The translations under genes and the position numbers were made by a program. A stretch of DNA of 6,257 bases from Lutispora sp. GTDB lineage: Bacteria > Bacillota > Clostridia > Lutisporales > Lutisporaceae. This document shows, one piece after another, positions 1-6,257 of this stretch; the stretch's first letter is position 1, and each line of letters begins with the position of its first letter. The stretch lies in contig JAUQXG010000293.1 in NCBI GenBank assembly GCA_030834765.1, positions 1-6,257 on the forward strand, written 5' to 3'. Below the pieces are notes generated by a model. That model was not told the DNA's origin, ran no database searches, and saw only the letters and a program-made list of their open reading frames with translations.

Positions 1-3
1 TGT

Positions 4-13
4 ATTCTAGAAT
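4..13. repeat. 10-bp palindrome just past the SLH gene stop
   Basis: ATTCTAGAAT is a perfect palindrome immediately downstream of the SLH gene's TAG (16-14 on the minus strand). It may be part of a transcription end signal cut by the window edge; with so little sequence visible it could equally be chance. Confidence 0.25.
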
Positions 14-1738
14 CTACTCTTCCATAAGCTTGTCTAATTCATTTACATTAAATGAATTGCTTGCATTTGTTGCAGGGAAAGAAATTTTTATCTCTTTATT
101 CATATCATAATTTATATTACTAAATTTAATATTGAGATTAAAAATACCTGTTTCTTCTCCTGGTACATATGTGGCATCAAGCTTTGTCATCGCTTCACTT
201 AATTTAGCTATATCAAGTACTAAGTCTAGACTACCTATTGTATTTACGATATATCCATTTTGATCAATCCCATAAGTCATGACGAAACCTTTGTCTCCGA
301 TGATTTTAACATCTTTGATAGCATCCATGAATTTGCTCAAATCATTTTTAAACTGTGAAAAATTAACTGCTTCTGCACCTTCACCTGAAAGGCTCATAGA
401 TAGATTAAGATAATCTTGAAATAAGCTTACAAGTTCTTTGTTTTGTTCTGCATTTGCAATCATATCATGAAGCATTGCTTTAAATGTTGCATCATCAATT
501 GTAATTTTATAAGCATTCGCAATTTGTAATTTACCGTCTGCCGTTTCAACAATTTTGCTTCTTAAATCCTTTATGATGTTATACTTATTATCTGATTGTA
601 TGGCAAAGTTTTTAACAAATTCACCTAACTTTGTTTCTAATTCTTTGCTCATGTTCATTAACTTTTGAAAATCAGCTGAAGAGACTTGAGAAGAAGCATT
701 TTCATCGGTTATCATATATTTTTTATCAGCTAATTCCGATGGCATAAATTGAGCTAAGAATTCTGGTACTTCCACTATTTGCTTGAACTTTGTTCCATTT
801 GCTGTGAGGTTATAATCTGACCAAATCGTTGTTGTAATATCTATTTCGCTGCCGGCACTGATTTTTGCATCAACTTGTGATTTTAGCGCTGTTTTTTCAG
901 CATTTTGAATAAGTTTTGAATTGGTTTCAATGGATATATCTCCAAGCATTTCTGATATCAAGTCCATCATCTCAGCATCTTCTTTTGATAAGCCGGTAGC
1001 ACCAAATTCTAGGGAAATGTTGCTTTTTTGTTGCATTGAAGTCACTTGTTGTGTCTTTGCTATGGCATTAAATAAATCGCTATATTGCTTTTCAATAGGT
1101 GCCGGTGCATAAACTGTACTTGCCCTGTCAACCATTGTTACAGCTTCTGCTCTTGTCATGTTTTGTGCTGGATTTATTTTTGTTTCGCTGCCGTTTTTAG
1201 CTCCCAGCATATATTTTTTTGAAACAACCGCTGAAATATATCCTTTACTCCAATTTGGTATGGAAGCTGCATCTGAAAAACCTTTTATCACTTCTTCATT
1301 TACAGTAGCATCAAGGTCTTGAATTCTTGAAACGATAGCTGCTACTTCTTGCCTTGTAATCGGTGCGGCAGGCATGAAAGTTCCATTATTTGAGCCTTTG
1401 ATATAATCTGCTTTTACAGCTTTTGCTACTTCGGCATAGTACCATTGTTTTGTATCCGTCACATCTGAAAAGGTGACTTCTCCTTTTTCTTCAAAAGAAT
1501 AAATTCTGTTGATTAAAGTTACGAACTCAGCTCTAGTAATACTCTTGTTTGGCCCGTAAGTATTATCACCAAGTCCTTTTATTAATTCTTTGTTTATCCA
1601 ATCTGCCATCTGAGCTTCTGCCCAATGTCCTTTGATGTCTGCATATTGAACCTTTGGAGCTTGTGCAAAGCTAGTGCTTGTAATAAGAACAGCTACACTA
1701 AGAACAAGGCTGATTATCTTTGAAAGTTTTTTGTTCAT
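14..1738 (-). CDS. Secreted S-layer homology (SLH) domain protein with C-terminal region of unknown function
   Basis: This complete gene encodes 574 residues. A lysine-rich start (MNKK), a hydrophobic stretch at about 8-20 and a TSFA|QA site give a signal peptide probably cleaved after residue 25. Three SLH repeats follow at about 32-80, 90-140 and 154-207. Each has the aromatic opening (GHWAE, WYYAE, NWSKGYI) and ends in the wall-binding motif TRAE (68-71), TRQE (128-131) and TRAE (195-198). By family knowledge, SLH triplets bind pyruvylated secondary cell-wall polymer, so the protein should be displayed on the cell surface. Residues 211-574 match no domain I can name with confidence. They alternate polar beta-like strands with helices and end with a strand plus 'KISFPAT', vaguely like LppX/DUF6612-type lipid- or ligand-binding folds (weak inference). 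There is no cysteine in the whole protein. The start is fixed by a strong GAGGAG six bases upstream. It is divergent from the desulfurase-like gene. Confidence 0.93.
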   Translation of the reverse strand: MNKKLSKIISLVLSVAVLITSTSFAQAPKVQYADIKGHWAEAQMADWINKELIKGLGDNTYGPNKSITRAEFVTLINRIYSFEEKGEVTFSDVTDTKQWYYAEVAKAVKADYIKGSNNGTFMPAAPITRQEVAAIVSRIQDLDATVNEEVIKGFSDAASIPNWSKGYISAVVSKKYMLGAKNGSETKINPAQNMTRAEAVTMVDRASTVYAPAPIEKQYSDLFNAIAKTQQVTSMQQKSNISLEFGATGLSKEDAEMMDLISEMLGDISIETNSKLIQNAEKTALKSQVDAKISAGSEIDITTTIWSDYNLTANGTKFKQIVEVPEFLAQFMPSELADKKYMITDENASSQVSSADFQKLMNMSKELETKLGEFVKNFAIQSDNKYNIIKDLRSKIVETADGKLQIANAYKITIDDATFKAMLHDMIANAEQNKELVSLFQDYLNLSMSLSGEGAEAVNFSQFKNDLSKFMDAIKDVKIIGDKGFVMTYGIDQNGYIVNTIGSLDLVLDIAKLSEAMTKLDATYVPGEETGIFNLNIKFSNINYDMNKEIKISFPATNASNSFNVNELDKLMEE

Positions 1739-1744
1739 TATTTT

Positions 1745-1750
1745 CTCCTC
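1745..1750 (-). promoter_or_regulatory. Ribosome binding site of the SLH protein gene
   Basis: Read on the minus strand, GAGGAG lies six bases (AAAATA) before the ATG at 1738-1736. This near-perfect Shine-Dalgarno sequence settles the start codon, and the signal peptide begins directly at that methionine. Confidence 0.85.
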
Positions 1751-1798
1751 TCTTAAATAGAAAATTGTAAAATAAGTTTACATAATATATACATGTCC

Positions 1799-1804
1799 AT
1801 TATA
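1799..1804 (-). promoter_or_regulatory. Candidate -10 box for the SLH protein gene
   Basis: The minus strand reads TATAAT here, followed by GG. It lies about 60 bases before the start codon, which would leave a leader of roughly 55 bases. No hexamer resembling TTGACA sits 16-18 bases upstream; the nearest TTTACA is 23 bases away. In such AT-rich DNA a chance TATAAT is likely, so this is only a candidate. Confidence 0.3.
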
Positions 1805-1915
1805 AAATAAATTTGATCGAAAATATATGTAAAATTATTGGTAAATCAGATATAGAAACAAAAAATTATAATGAATGAATTTATTCGCTGAAAGGTATCA
1901 CATTATCTCTCTGTA

Positions 1916-1947
1916 AGAATAAAATAATAATGAATATTTTTTATTCT
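1916..1947. repeat. 9-bp inverted repeat upstream of the desulfurase-like gene
   Basis: AGAATAAAA (1916-1924) and TTTTATTCT (1939-1947) are perfectly complementary, with 14 bases between them. The repeat ends just before the candidate TAGAAT -10 box and 50 bases before the start codon, a plausible place for an operator. The arms are almost purely A/T, so chance is a serious alternative. The core GAATAAA/TTTATTC also occurs at 1880-1886. Confidence 0.35.
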
Positions 1948-1981
1948 GAATAGAATAGTAGGGAGCTGAAATAAGTATAAG

Positions 1982-1988
1982 AAGGTGA
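1982..1988 (+). promoter_or_regulatory. Ribosome binding site of the desulfurase-like gene
   Basis: AAGGTGA sits nine bases before the ATG at 1998. The nearby GTG and TTG triplets (1985, 1993) are out of frame with the gene, so the ATG is the supported start. Confidence 0.75.
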
Positions 1989-1997
1989 GCGGTTGGA

Positions 1998-3332
1998 ATG
2001 CAAACTAAATTCCTTTTAAATTATAGAAATTATGTACTGGGAGTTGATACGGAGATTCCTTTGGCAAATGGTGAAATGGCAAAAGCTATAAATTTTGATA
2101 ATGCTGCAACTACACCTCCATTTGTTTCGGTAATGGAAGAAATGAATAATTTTTCAAAATGGTACTCATCTATTCATAGAGGAACAGGTTTCAAATCTCA
2201 GGTTTCATCAAAGTTTTACGATAGTTCAAGGGAAAAAATTGCAGACTTTGTTCATGCAGACTTAGAAAAAGATGTAGTGATTTATACGAAGAATACCACA
2301 GAGTCGATTAATATGCTTGCAAATATCCTAAGTAAAAATAAAACGAATCATAAAAATGTTATTTTATCTACTGATATGGAGCATCATTCCAATGATTTAC
2401 CCTGGCGAGAAAAATTTGTAGTAGATTATGTCTCCATGGATATGGACGGTAGAATCAAGCTGAATGATTTAAAAGAAAAATTAAGAAAATATAAAGGTAA
2501 AGTACGTCTTGTGACAGTTACTGGGGCATCAAATGTGACGGGATATAAAAATCCAATACATGAAATCGCAAAGATAGCCCATGAAAATGATGCGGAGATA
2601 TTGGTGGATGCTGCTCAGCTTATATCCCATGGAAAAATAGATATGCAAAGCTACGATACGATTTATCATATTGATTATTTAGCTTTTTCTGCTCATAAGA
2701 TGTATGCTCCTTTTGGAATAGGAGTCTTGATTGGACCTAAAAAGATTTTTAATGAAAGCTCCCCTGATTTTCAAGGAGGGGGCACCATAGAATTGGTTAC
2801 TCATGATTATATAAAATGGGCAGACACACCGGATAAAAATGAAGCGGGGACACCTAATATAATGGGTGTTGTTGCGCTAGTGGAATCAATAAAAACTCTG
2901 GAAAGTATAGGTATGAGTTACTTAGAGAAATATGAAAGCAATCTTGTGGATTACGCCCTTTTACAAATGAAAAGAATACCTGGAATTAAGTTCTATATAA
3001 ATCCTGTAAATAATATTGATAGAGTAAGCATCATTCCATTTAACATAGAAGGAATAGACCATTTCATGCTGGCAAATATATTATCAAAAGAAGCGGGCAT
3101 AGCGGTGAGAAATGGATGCTTTTGTGCACAGCCTTATGTACAAAGATTGTTAAATATAAGTCCTAAGGAGATGGAGGCGAGGAAGAAAGAGCCAAAATCA
3201 AGTCACCCAGGAATGGTTAGATTAAGTTTCGGACTGTACAATACTTATAATGAAATTGATATTCTTGCAAGGGCATTATCTCATATCGCTTATAATAAGA
3301 AAGCTTATATTGATAAGTATAGTGGATTTTAG
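1998..3332 (+). CDS. Class V aminotransferase-fold PLP enzyme, cysteine desulfurase (SufS/Csd)-like
   Basis: This complete gene encodes 444 residues, slightly longer than the roughly 400 usual for SufS. Visible landmarks run in family order: INFDNAATTP near 31-40, the TTESIN phosphate-binding segment near 100-105, EHHSN (H129/H130, cofactor stacking), VDAAQ (D204, Q207, pyridine-ring contacts), SAHK with the Schiff-base lysine K234, AGTPN near 283-287, the loop RNGCFCAQP (371-379), and VRLSFGLYNT with R408 for the substrate carboxylate. C376 aligns with the persulfide-forming cysteine of SufS (GHHCAQP). The predicted reaction is cysteine to alanine with sulfur passed on as a persulfide, in the cytoplasm. 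About 17 extra charged residues lie between C376 and R408 relative to SufS. No SufU, IscU or SufBCD gene is in view. Another class V activity, such as a related lyase, cannot be excluded. A terminator follows, so it appears to be transcribed alone. Confidence 0.88.
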   Translation: MQTKFLLNYRNYVLGVDTEIPLANGEMAKAINFDNAATTPPFVSVMEEMNNFSKWYSSIHRGTGFKSQVSSKFYDSSREKIADFVHADLEKDVVIYTKNTTESINMLANILSKNKTNHKNVILSTDMEHHSNDLPWREKFVVDYVSMDMDGRIKLNDLKEKLRKYKGKVRLVTVTGASNVTGYKNPIHEIAKIAHENDAEILVDAAQLISHGKIDMQSYDTIYHIDYLAFSAHKMYAPFGIGVLIGPKKIFNESSPDFQGGGTIELVTHDYIKWADTPDKNEAGTPNIMGVVALVESIKTLESIGMSYLEKYESNLVDYALLQMKRIPGIKFYINPVNNIDRVSIIPFNIEGIDHFMLANILSKEAGIAVRNGCFCAQPYVQRLLNISPKEMEARKKEPKSSHPGMVRLSFGLYNTYNEIDILARALSHIAYNKKAYIDKYSGF

Positions 3333-3352
3333 AAATATAATCATAAATATTA

Positions 3353-3399
3353 AAAGCACTAAGTTAGAGAGGACTCTTGAACTTAGTGTTTCTTAATTT
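3353..3399 (+). terminator. Rho-independent terminator after the desulfurase-like gene
   Basis: CACTAAGTT (3357-3365) pairs perfectly with AACTTAGTG (3380-3388). The stem can be lengthened by a G-T pair and flanking A-T pairs, and an inner AGAG/CTCT pair shortens the loop. A T-rich run (TTTCTTAATTT) follows directly. It lies 20-60 bases past the stop codon, so it should separate this gene from the downstream regulator unit. Confidence 0.8.
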
Positions 3400-3427
3400 A
3401 ACAAAAGGTAACTTTATTTACATATTA

Positions 3428-3443
3428 TTGATTGATAAGTCAA
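3428..3443. promoter_or_regulatory. Possible operator overlapping the -35 box
   Basis: TTGATT-GATA-AGTCAA is a 16-bp imperfect palindrome (five of six bases complementary in each arm) that contains the whole -35 hexamer. Its size and position suit a TetR-type repressor dimer that blocks RNA polymerase. The assignment to the adjacent regulator is inference. Confidence 0.35.
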
Positions 3444-3456
3444 AAACCATTAAAAT
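3428..3456 (+). promoter_or_regulatory. Promoter for the TetR-activase unit
   Basis: TTGATT (3428-3433, four of six to TTGACA) and TAAAAT (3451-3456, five of six to TATAAT) are separated by exactly 17 bases. This is the best-formed sigma-A-type promoter in the window. Transcription would begin near 3463, giving a leader of about 110 bases before the regulator start. Confidence 0.6.
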
Positions 3457-3474
3457 TTAAATAAATGTTTAATT

Positions 3475-3520
3475 AAAAGTAAGTATTGTTTATGTTGAAA
3501 AGATTAATTTACTTACTTTT
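3475..3520. repeat. 11-bp inverted repeat in the regulator leader
   Basis: AAAAGTAAGTA (3475-3485) and TACTTACTTTT (3510-3520) are perfectly complementary with 24 bases between them. The arms begin about 12 bases after the predicted transcription start. They could be two operator half-sites or a leader RNA hairpin; the stem is too A/U-rich to be a convincing terminator, although a T-rich stretch follows. An A/T palindrome, TTTAATTAAA (3468-3477), overlaps the left arm. Confidence 0.5.
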
Positions 3521-3557
3521 GTTCTCTTTATCAGTAGGTCATTAATAAGATTTTGAG

Positions 3558-3564
3558 AAAGGAG
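3558..3564 (+). promoter_or_regulatory. Ribosome binding site of the TetR gene
   Basis: AAAGGAG lies eight bases before the ATG at 3573. Another ATG four bases earlier (3569) is out of frame and hits a stop after seven codons, so 3573 is the real start. Confidence 0.85.
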
Positions 3565-3572
3565 TTGTATGT

Positions 3573-4181
3573 ATGGAGCAAACACAAAATGATGCAAAAA
3601 CAAGGATATTGTTGGCTTCAAAAAAACTTTTTGCGTTGAACGGTTATGATGGCACCAGTGTTCGCCAAATATGTGAAGAAGCGAATACCAATGCAGCTCT
3701 TATTTCCTATTATTTTGGTGGGAAGGAAAGTGTATATCAAGCACTGTTTGAAATATATTCTCCAATTAATATATTGACTCAGGTGCAAAACATAAGTCCA
3801 ATTGAAGGGATAAGCGCTATTGTAAAAAAGATGACAGAATATAGAATTGAAGAGTCAGAAATGATATCTATCATACAGCAAGAAATTTTCATGAATAATG
3901 CAAGAATTGAAAACTACAAAAAATATGTTTCTGAAATATGGCTTACTCTTAAATACTATTTAGATGAAGGGAAAGCCCAAGGAATATTCCATTTTGATTC
4001 TGTTGATAAAGCTCTTATCTATATCATAGCAATTATTACTTTTCCAAATAGATTTCCTAATTTAGACTGTGTTTTTGCAGAGGAAGATTCAAATAAAGAA
4101 GAGGCAGTAAATGATACGATTCGTTTTATATTAAGGGGATTGGGATATGCTGCAGATCATTGTGAGGTGGATAATAAATGA
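3573..4181 (+). CDS. TetR/AcrR-family transcriptional regulator
   Basis: This complete gene encodes 202 residues, typical for the family. The N-terminal TetR DNA-binding domain spans about 9-56: a first helix ([21 protein letters not shown]), then the helix-turn-helix at about 29-50 with [19 protein letters not shown] and the family signature YYFGGKE (46-52) followed by Y55. The N-x-A-x-I-x-YYFG-x-KE pattern resembles the CecR (YbiH)-like branch. The C-terminal half (about 60-200) is a divergent all-helical ligand-binding and dimerisation domain, so the inducer cannot be read from it. The stop codon overlaps the start of the ATPase gene (ATGA), and a promoter with two inverted repeats lies just upstream. 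I infer a repressor of itself and of the downstream fused activase, perhaps responding to an acyl-CoA or other substrate of that enzyme. The ligand is speculative. Confidence 0.92.
   Translation: MEQTQNDAKTRILLASKKLFALNGYDGTSVRQICEEANTNAALISYYFGGKESVYQALFEIYSPINILTQVQNISPIEGISAIVKKMTEYRIEESEMISIIQQEIFMNNARIENYKKYVSEIWLTLKYYLDEGKAQGIFHFDSVDKALIYIIAIITFPNRFPNLDCVFAEEDSNKEEAVNDTIRFILRGLGYAADHCEVDNK
4164..4169 (+). promoter_or_regulatory. Ribosome binding site of the fused activase, inside the TetR gene
   Basis: GAGGTG lies eight bases before the ATG at 4178, within the last codons of the regulator. With the ATGA stop-start overlap (4178-4181), this indicates translational coupling of the two genes. 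Confidence 0.7.
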
Positions 4182-6257
4182 GAAATTTATATAAGCTAGG
4201 TTTAGACGTGGGATCAACAACAGTTAAGATTGTAGTTATGGATGAATTTGATTCCATTATATATAGCAGGTATCAAAGACATCTATCTGATATAAAACAA
4301 ACGATAGTAGAATTAATCAGTGAAATGAGGACTGATTTTGAAGACGATGAGTTTACTGTTTTGGTCACCGGTTCAGGAGGCTTATCCGTAGTGAAATGGC
4401 TTAAACTGCCTTTTATTCAGGAAGTTGTTGCAGCAACAAATGCAGTAAAGAAACTTATTCCAAATACTGCGGTGGCCATAGAACTTGGGGGAGAAGATGC
4501 CAAAATAACATTTTTCGAAGGCACTCTAGAGCAAAGAATGAATGGAACATGCGCAGGTGGAACAGGAGCATTTATAGATCAAATGGCTGCTTTGCTCCAA
4601 ACAGATGCACAAGGATTAAATGAGTTGGCAAAGGATTATAAAGCCATATATCCTATTGCAGCACGCTGTGGAGTGTTTGCAAAAACGGATATACAGCCTT
4701 TAGTAAATGAAGGAGCAAGAAGAGAGGATATAGCTGCTTCCATATTTCAATCTGTAGTAAATCAAACCATAAGCGGATTAGCATGTGGAAAGCCAATAAA
4801 GGGGAACGTAGCCTTTCTTGGAGGACCGTTATTTTTCCTATCAGAGCTAAGAGCCCGATTTATAGACACATTAAAGTTAAAAGCTGAAGATATCATGTTT
4901 CCAGCAAATTCTCAGCTCTTTGTTGCTTTAGGGGCCGCTTATGCATCGGAATCTGAAAATAAAGTATCTTTTAAGCAATTGTATAAAAGAGCGGCTAACC
5001 TTGAGACAAAAATTGATCATGAAGTAAATGTCCTAAAACCTCTATTTATAGATGATGAAGCTCGTGAAAGCTTTAAAGCAAGACATGAAAAGAATAAAGT
5101 AAAGAGATTTGAGCTAAAAGATTATAGTGGGAAATGCTTTTTAGGAATAGATGCTGGGTCAACTACTACAAAGGCAGCACTGATTGGAGATAAGGGGGAG
5201 CTCCTTTATTCTTATTATGGAAGCAACAGAGGCAATCCACTTCAATCTGCCATTACAATTCTTAAAGACATATATGATGCGCTGCCACACAATGTTTCTA
5301 TTGCCAAGTCTGCAGTAACTGGATATGGAGAAGCTTTAATAAAAACTGCACTTGGTGTAGATATAGGAGAAATAGAAACAATCGCCCATTATAAGGCAGC
5401 GAAGACCTTCTTGCCAGGTGTTGATTTTATACTTGACATTGGTGGGCAGGATATGAAGTGCATAAAGATTAAAGATGGTATCATTGAAAATATTATGTTA
5501 AATGAAGCTTGCTCATCAGGCTGTGGCTCTTTCATTGAAAGCTTTGCAAATTCATTGAATATGTCTGTGGAAGATTTTGCAGCAGTAGGCATAAAATCTA
5601 AAAGTCCTGTAGATCTTGGTTCTAGATGTACAGTGTTTATGAATTCTAAAGTAAAGCAATCTCAAAAAGAAGGCGCATCCGTAGCAGATATTTCGGCAGG
5701 ATTGTCTTATTCTGTAATAAAAAATGCTTTATTTAAGGTTATAAAAATTAGAAATCCCAAAGAACTTGGGGAAAAAATAATTGTACAGGGCGGCACTTTC
5801 TATAACGATACAGTCCTGAGAAGTTTTGAACTTATATCAGAAAGAGAAGTAGTGAGACCTGATATTGCAGGTTTGATGGGTGCATATGGGGCAGCACTGA
5901 TTGCGCAAGATGGCTATGAGATAGACTTTCAAAGCACGCTTCTCAAGCAAACGGAGCTAAATGCTCTTAAAATAGAGCTATCTATGACGAGATGTAAAAA
6001 ATGCAGCAATCATTGTTTGCTTACCATTAATAAGTTCTCTGATGGAAATCGTTTTATATCAGGCAATAGGTGTGAAAAAGGGTTTGATGACAATATCAAG
6101 CGAGAGGAAATGCCAAATCTATATCAATATAAATATGATAAAATGTTTGGTTATGAGCCATTGTCAGAAGAAAATGCCATCAGAGGTTCAATAGGTATTC
6201 CTAGAGTTCTAAATATATATGAAAATTATGTATTCTGGTTTCATTTCTTTACTAAAT
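4178..6257 (+). CDS. Fused tandem BadF/BadG/HgdC-type activase (2-hydroxyacyl-CoA dehydratase activator family) with start of DUF2229 domain; 3' end outside window
   Basis: The frame is open from the ATG to the window edge (693 residues seen; no stop or frameshift). Module 1 (about 7-262) has the phosphate-binding DVGSTTVK (10-17), TGSGG (64-68), GGEDAK (104-109), C125 in NGTCAGGTG and C164 in ARCGVF. Module 2 (about 321-577) has DAGSTTTK (325-332), TGYGE (381-385), GGQDMK (422-427), C445 in [10 protein letters not shown]484 in SRCTVF, and QGGTFYND (537-544). These are landmarks of the ASKHA-fold ATPases that use ATP to fire a low-potential electron from a [4Fe-4S] cluster into dehydratases or double-cubane proteins. 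A CX2CX3CX18C motif (C606, C609, C613, C632) follows, and from residue 669 [14 protein letters not shown] opens a DUF2229/COG3580-like domain. From memory, relatives are about 1,400 residues and continue into a dehydratase-subunit-like half, so roughly half is probably missing here. The substrate is unknown. It is likely cytoplasmic and oxygen-sensitive. Confidence 0.92.
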   Translation, partial: MRNLYKLGLDVGSTTVKIVVMDEFDSIIYSRYQRHLSDIKQTIVELISEMRTDFEDDEFTVLVTGSGGLSVVKWLKLPFIQEVVAATNAVKKLIPNTAVAIELGGEDAKITFFEGTLEQRMNGTCAGGTGAFIDQMAALLQTDAQGLNELAKDYKAIYPIAARCGVFAKTDIQPLVNEGARREDIAASIFQSVVNQTISGLACGKPIKGNVAFLGGPLFFLSELRARFIDTLKLKAEDIMFPANSQLFVALGAAYASESENKVSFKQLYKRAANLETKIDHEVNVLKPLFIDDEARESFKARHEKNKVKRFELKDYSGKCFLGIDAGSTTTKAALIGDKGELLYSYYGSNRGNPLQSAITILKDIYDALPHNVSIAKSAVTGYGEALIKTALGVDIGEIETIAHYKAAKTFLPGVDFILDIGGQDMKCIKIKDGIIENIMLNEACSSGCGSFIESFANSLNMSVEDFAAVGIKSKSPVDLGSRCTVFMNSKVKQSQKEGASVADISAGLSYSVIKNALFKVIKIRNPKELGEKIIVQGGTFYNDTVLRSFELISEREVVRPDIAGLMGAYGAALIAQDGYEIDFQSTLLKQTELNALKIELSMTRCKKCSNHCLLTINKFSDGNRFISGNRCEKGFDDNIKREEMPNLYQYKYDKMFGYEPLSEENAIRGSIGIPRVLNIYENYVFWFHFFTK

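Larger units (their letters stand above)
1739..1997. other. Divergent AT-rich intergenic region
   Basis: These 259 bases separate the starts of two divergent genes, so control of both should lie here. Visible elements are a self-complementary ATTATAAT (1865-1872) that gives a TATAAT on each strand, a 14-bp near-palindrome at 1873-1886 (GAATGAA/TTTATTC, six of seven pairs), a 9-bp perfect inverted repeat at 1916-1947, and a TAGAAT (1951-1956) that could serve as a -10 for the rightward gene. None of these -10 candidates has a good -35. I see no open frame with a ribosome binding site and no RNA gene. Confidence 0.5.

Noticed and set aside
921..1112. Open plus-strand frame of 63 codons
   Set aside because: It lies fully antisense to the SLH protein gene, has no convincing ribosome binding site or recognisable protein pattern, and is explained by the codon structure of the opposite strand.
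1739..1997. Possible riboswitch or small RNA in the divergent region
   Set aside because: No conserved riboswitch core, GC-rich helices or terminator-like hairpin can be seen. The leaders of both genes appear short.
3475..3530. Inverted repeat followed by a T-rich stretch, as a possible terminator or attenuator
   Set aside because: The stem has only three G-C pairs with a 24-base loop, and it lies between a good promoter and its gene. A stable terminator hairpin is unlikely, so an operator or leader structure was preferred.
5389..5592. Open minus-strand frame of 67 codons
   Set aside because: It lies fully inside module 2 of the fused activase on the opposite strand, across its conserved motifs (GGQDMK, C445), so it is a shadow frame.
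1..6257. CRISPR array, tRNA or rRNA genes, insertion sequence or phage genes
   Set aside because: I found no regularly spaced direct repeats, no tRNA cloverleaf or rRNA stretch, and no transposase, integrase or terminal inverted repeats.
4178..6257. Acetate kinase/Hsp70-like or sugar kinase identity for the ATPase
   Set aside because: The fold family is shared (ASKHA), but the cysteine pairs in C-x-x-G-x-G-x-F and R-C-x-V-F, the GGQDMK motif and the DUF2229-like start are specific to the HgdC/BadFG activase group.

Overview
The window is AT-rich DNA with strong AGGAG-type ribosome binding sites, an S-layer homology protein, and an anaerobic BadF/HgdC-type ATPase. Together these point to a strictly anaerobic, low-GC Gram-positive bacterium of the Clostridia or a close relative. 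I cannot place it more finely from sequence alone.

Layout, left to right. (1) Positions 14-1738, minus strand: a secreted protein of 574 residues with a signal peptide, three N-terminal SLH repeats for cell-wall anchoring, and a C-terminal part of unknown function. (2) Positions 1739-1997: a very AT-rich divergent intergenic region with candidate -10 boxes and short inverted repeats. (3) Positions 1998-3332, plus strand: a complete class V, PLP-dependent aminotransferase-fold enzyme of the cysteine desulfurase (SufS/Csd) type, with the Schiff-base lysine and a catalytic-loop cysteine visible. It is followed by a hairpin terminator. (4) Positions 3400-3572: a promoter region with two inverted repeats, leading into (5) a TetR/AcrR-family regulator at 3573-4181. 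(6) Positions 4178-6257 (open at the window edge): the first 693 residues of a large fused protein. It has two tandem BadF/BadG/BcrA/BcrD-type ATPase modules (the 2-hydroxyacyl-CoA dehydratase activase, or HgdC, family), then a four-cysteine motif, then the beginning of a DUF2229-like domain. It overlaps the regulator by the four bases ATGA, so the two are almost certainly one transcription unit.

How the parts may work together. The regulator and the fused ATPase look like a self-contained unit: a TetR repressor, probably autoregulated, controlling an ATP-driven low-potential electron donor. The notable point is that each ATPase module carries the two cluster-ligand cysteines at exactly the same spacing (C125/C164 and C445/C484). 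One chain could therefore build the [4Fe-4S] cluster that the classical homodimeric activator builds from two subunits. The desulfurase-like gene is separated from this unit by a terminator and a new promoter. A role in supplying sulfur for the clusters is possible but is inference from proximity only. The two ATPase modules are not equivalent: module 1 departs from consensus at two nucleotide-site motifs. The part that would reveal the acceptor or catalytic half of the protein lies beyond the window.
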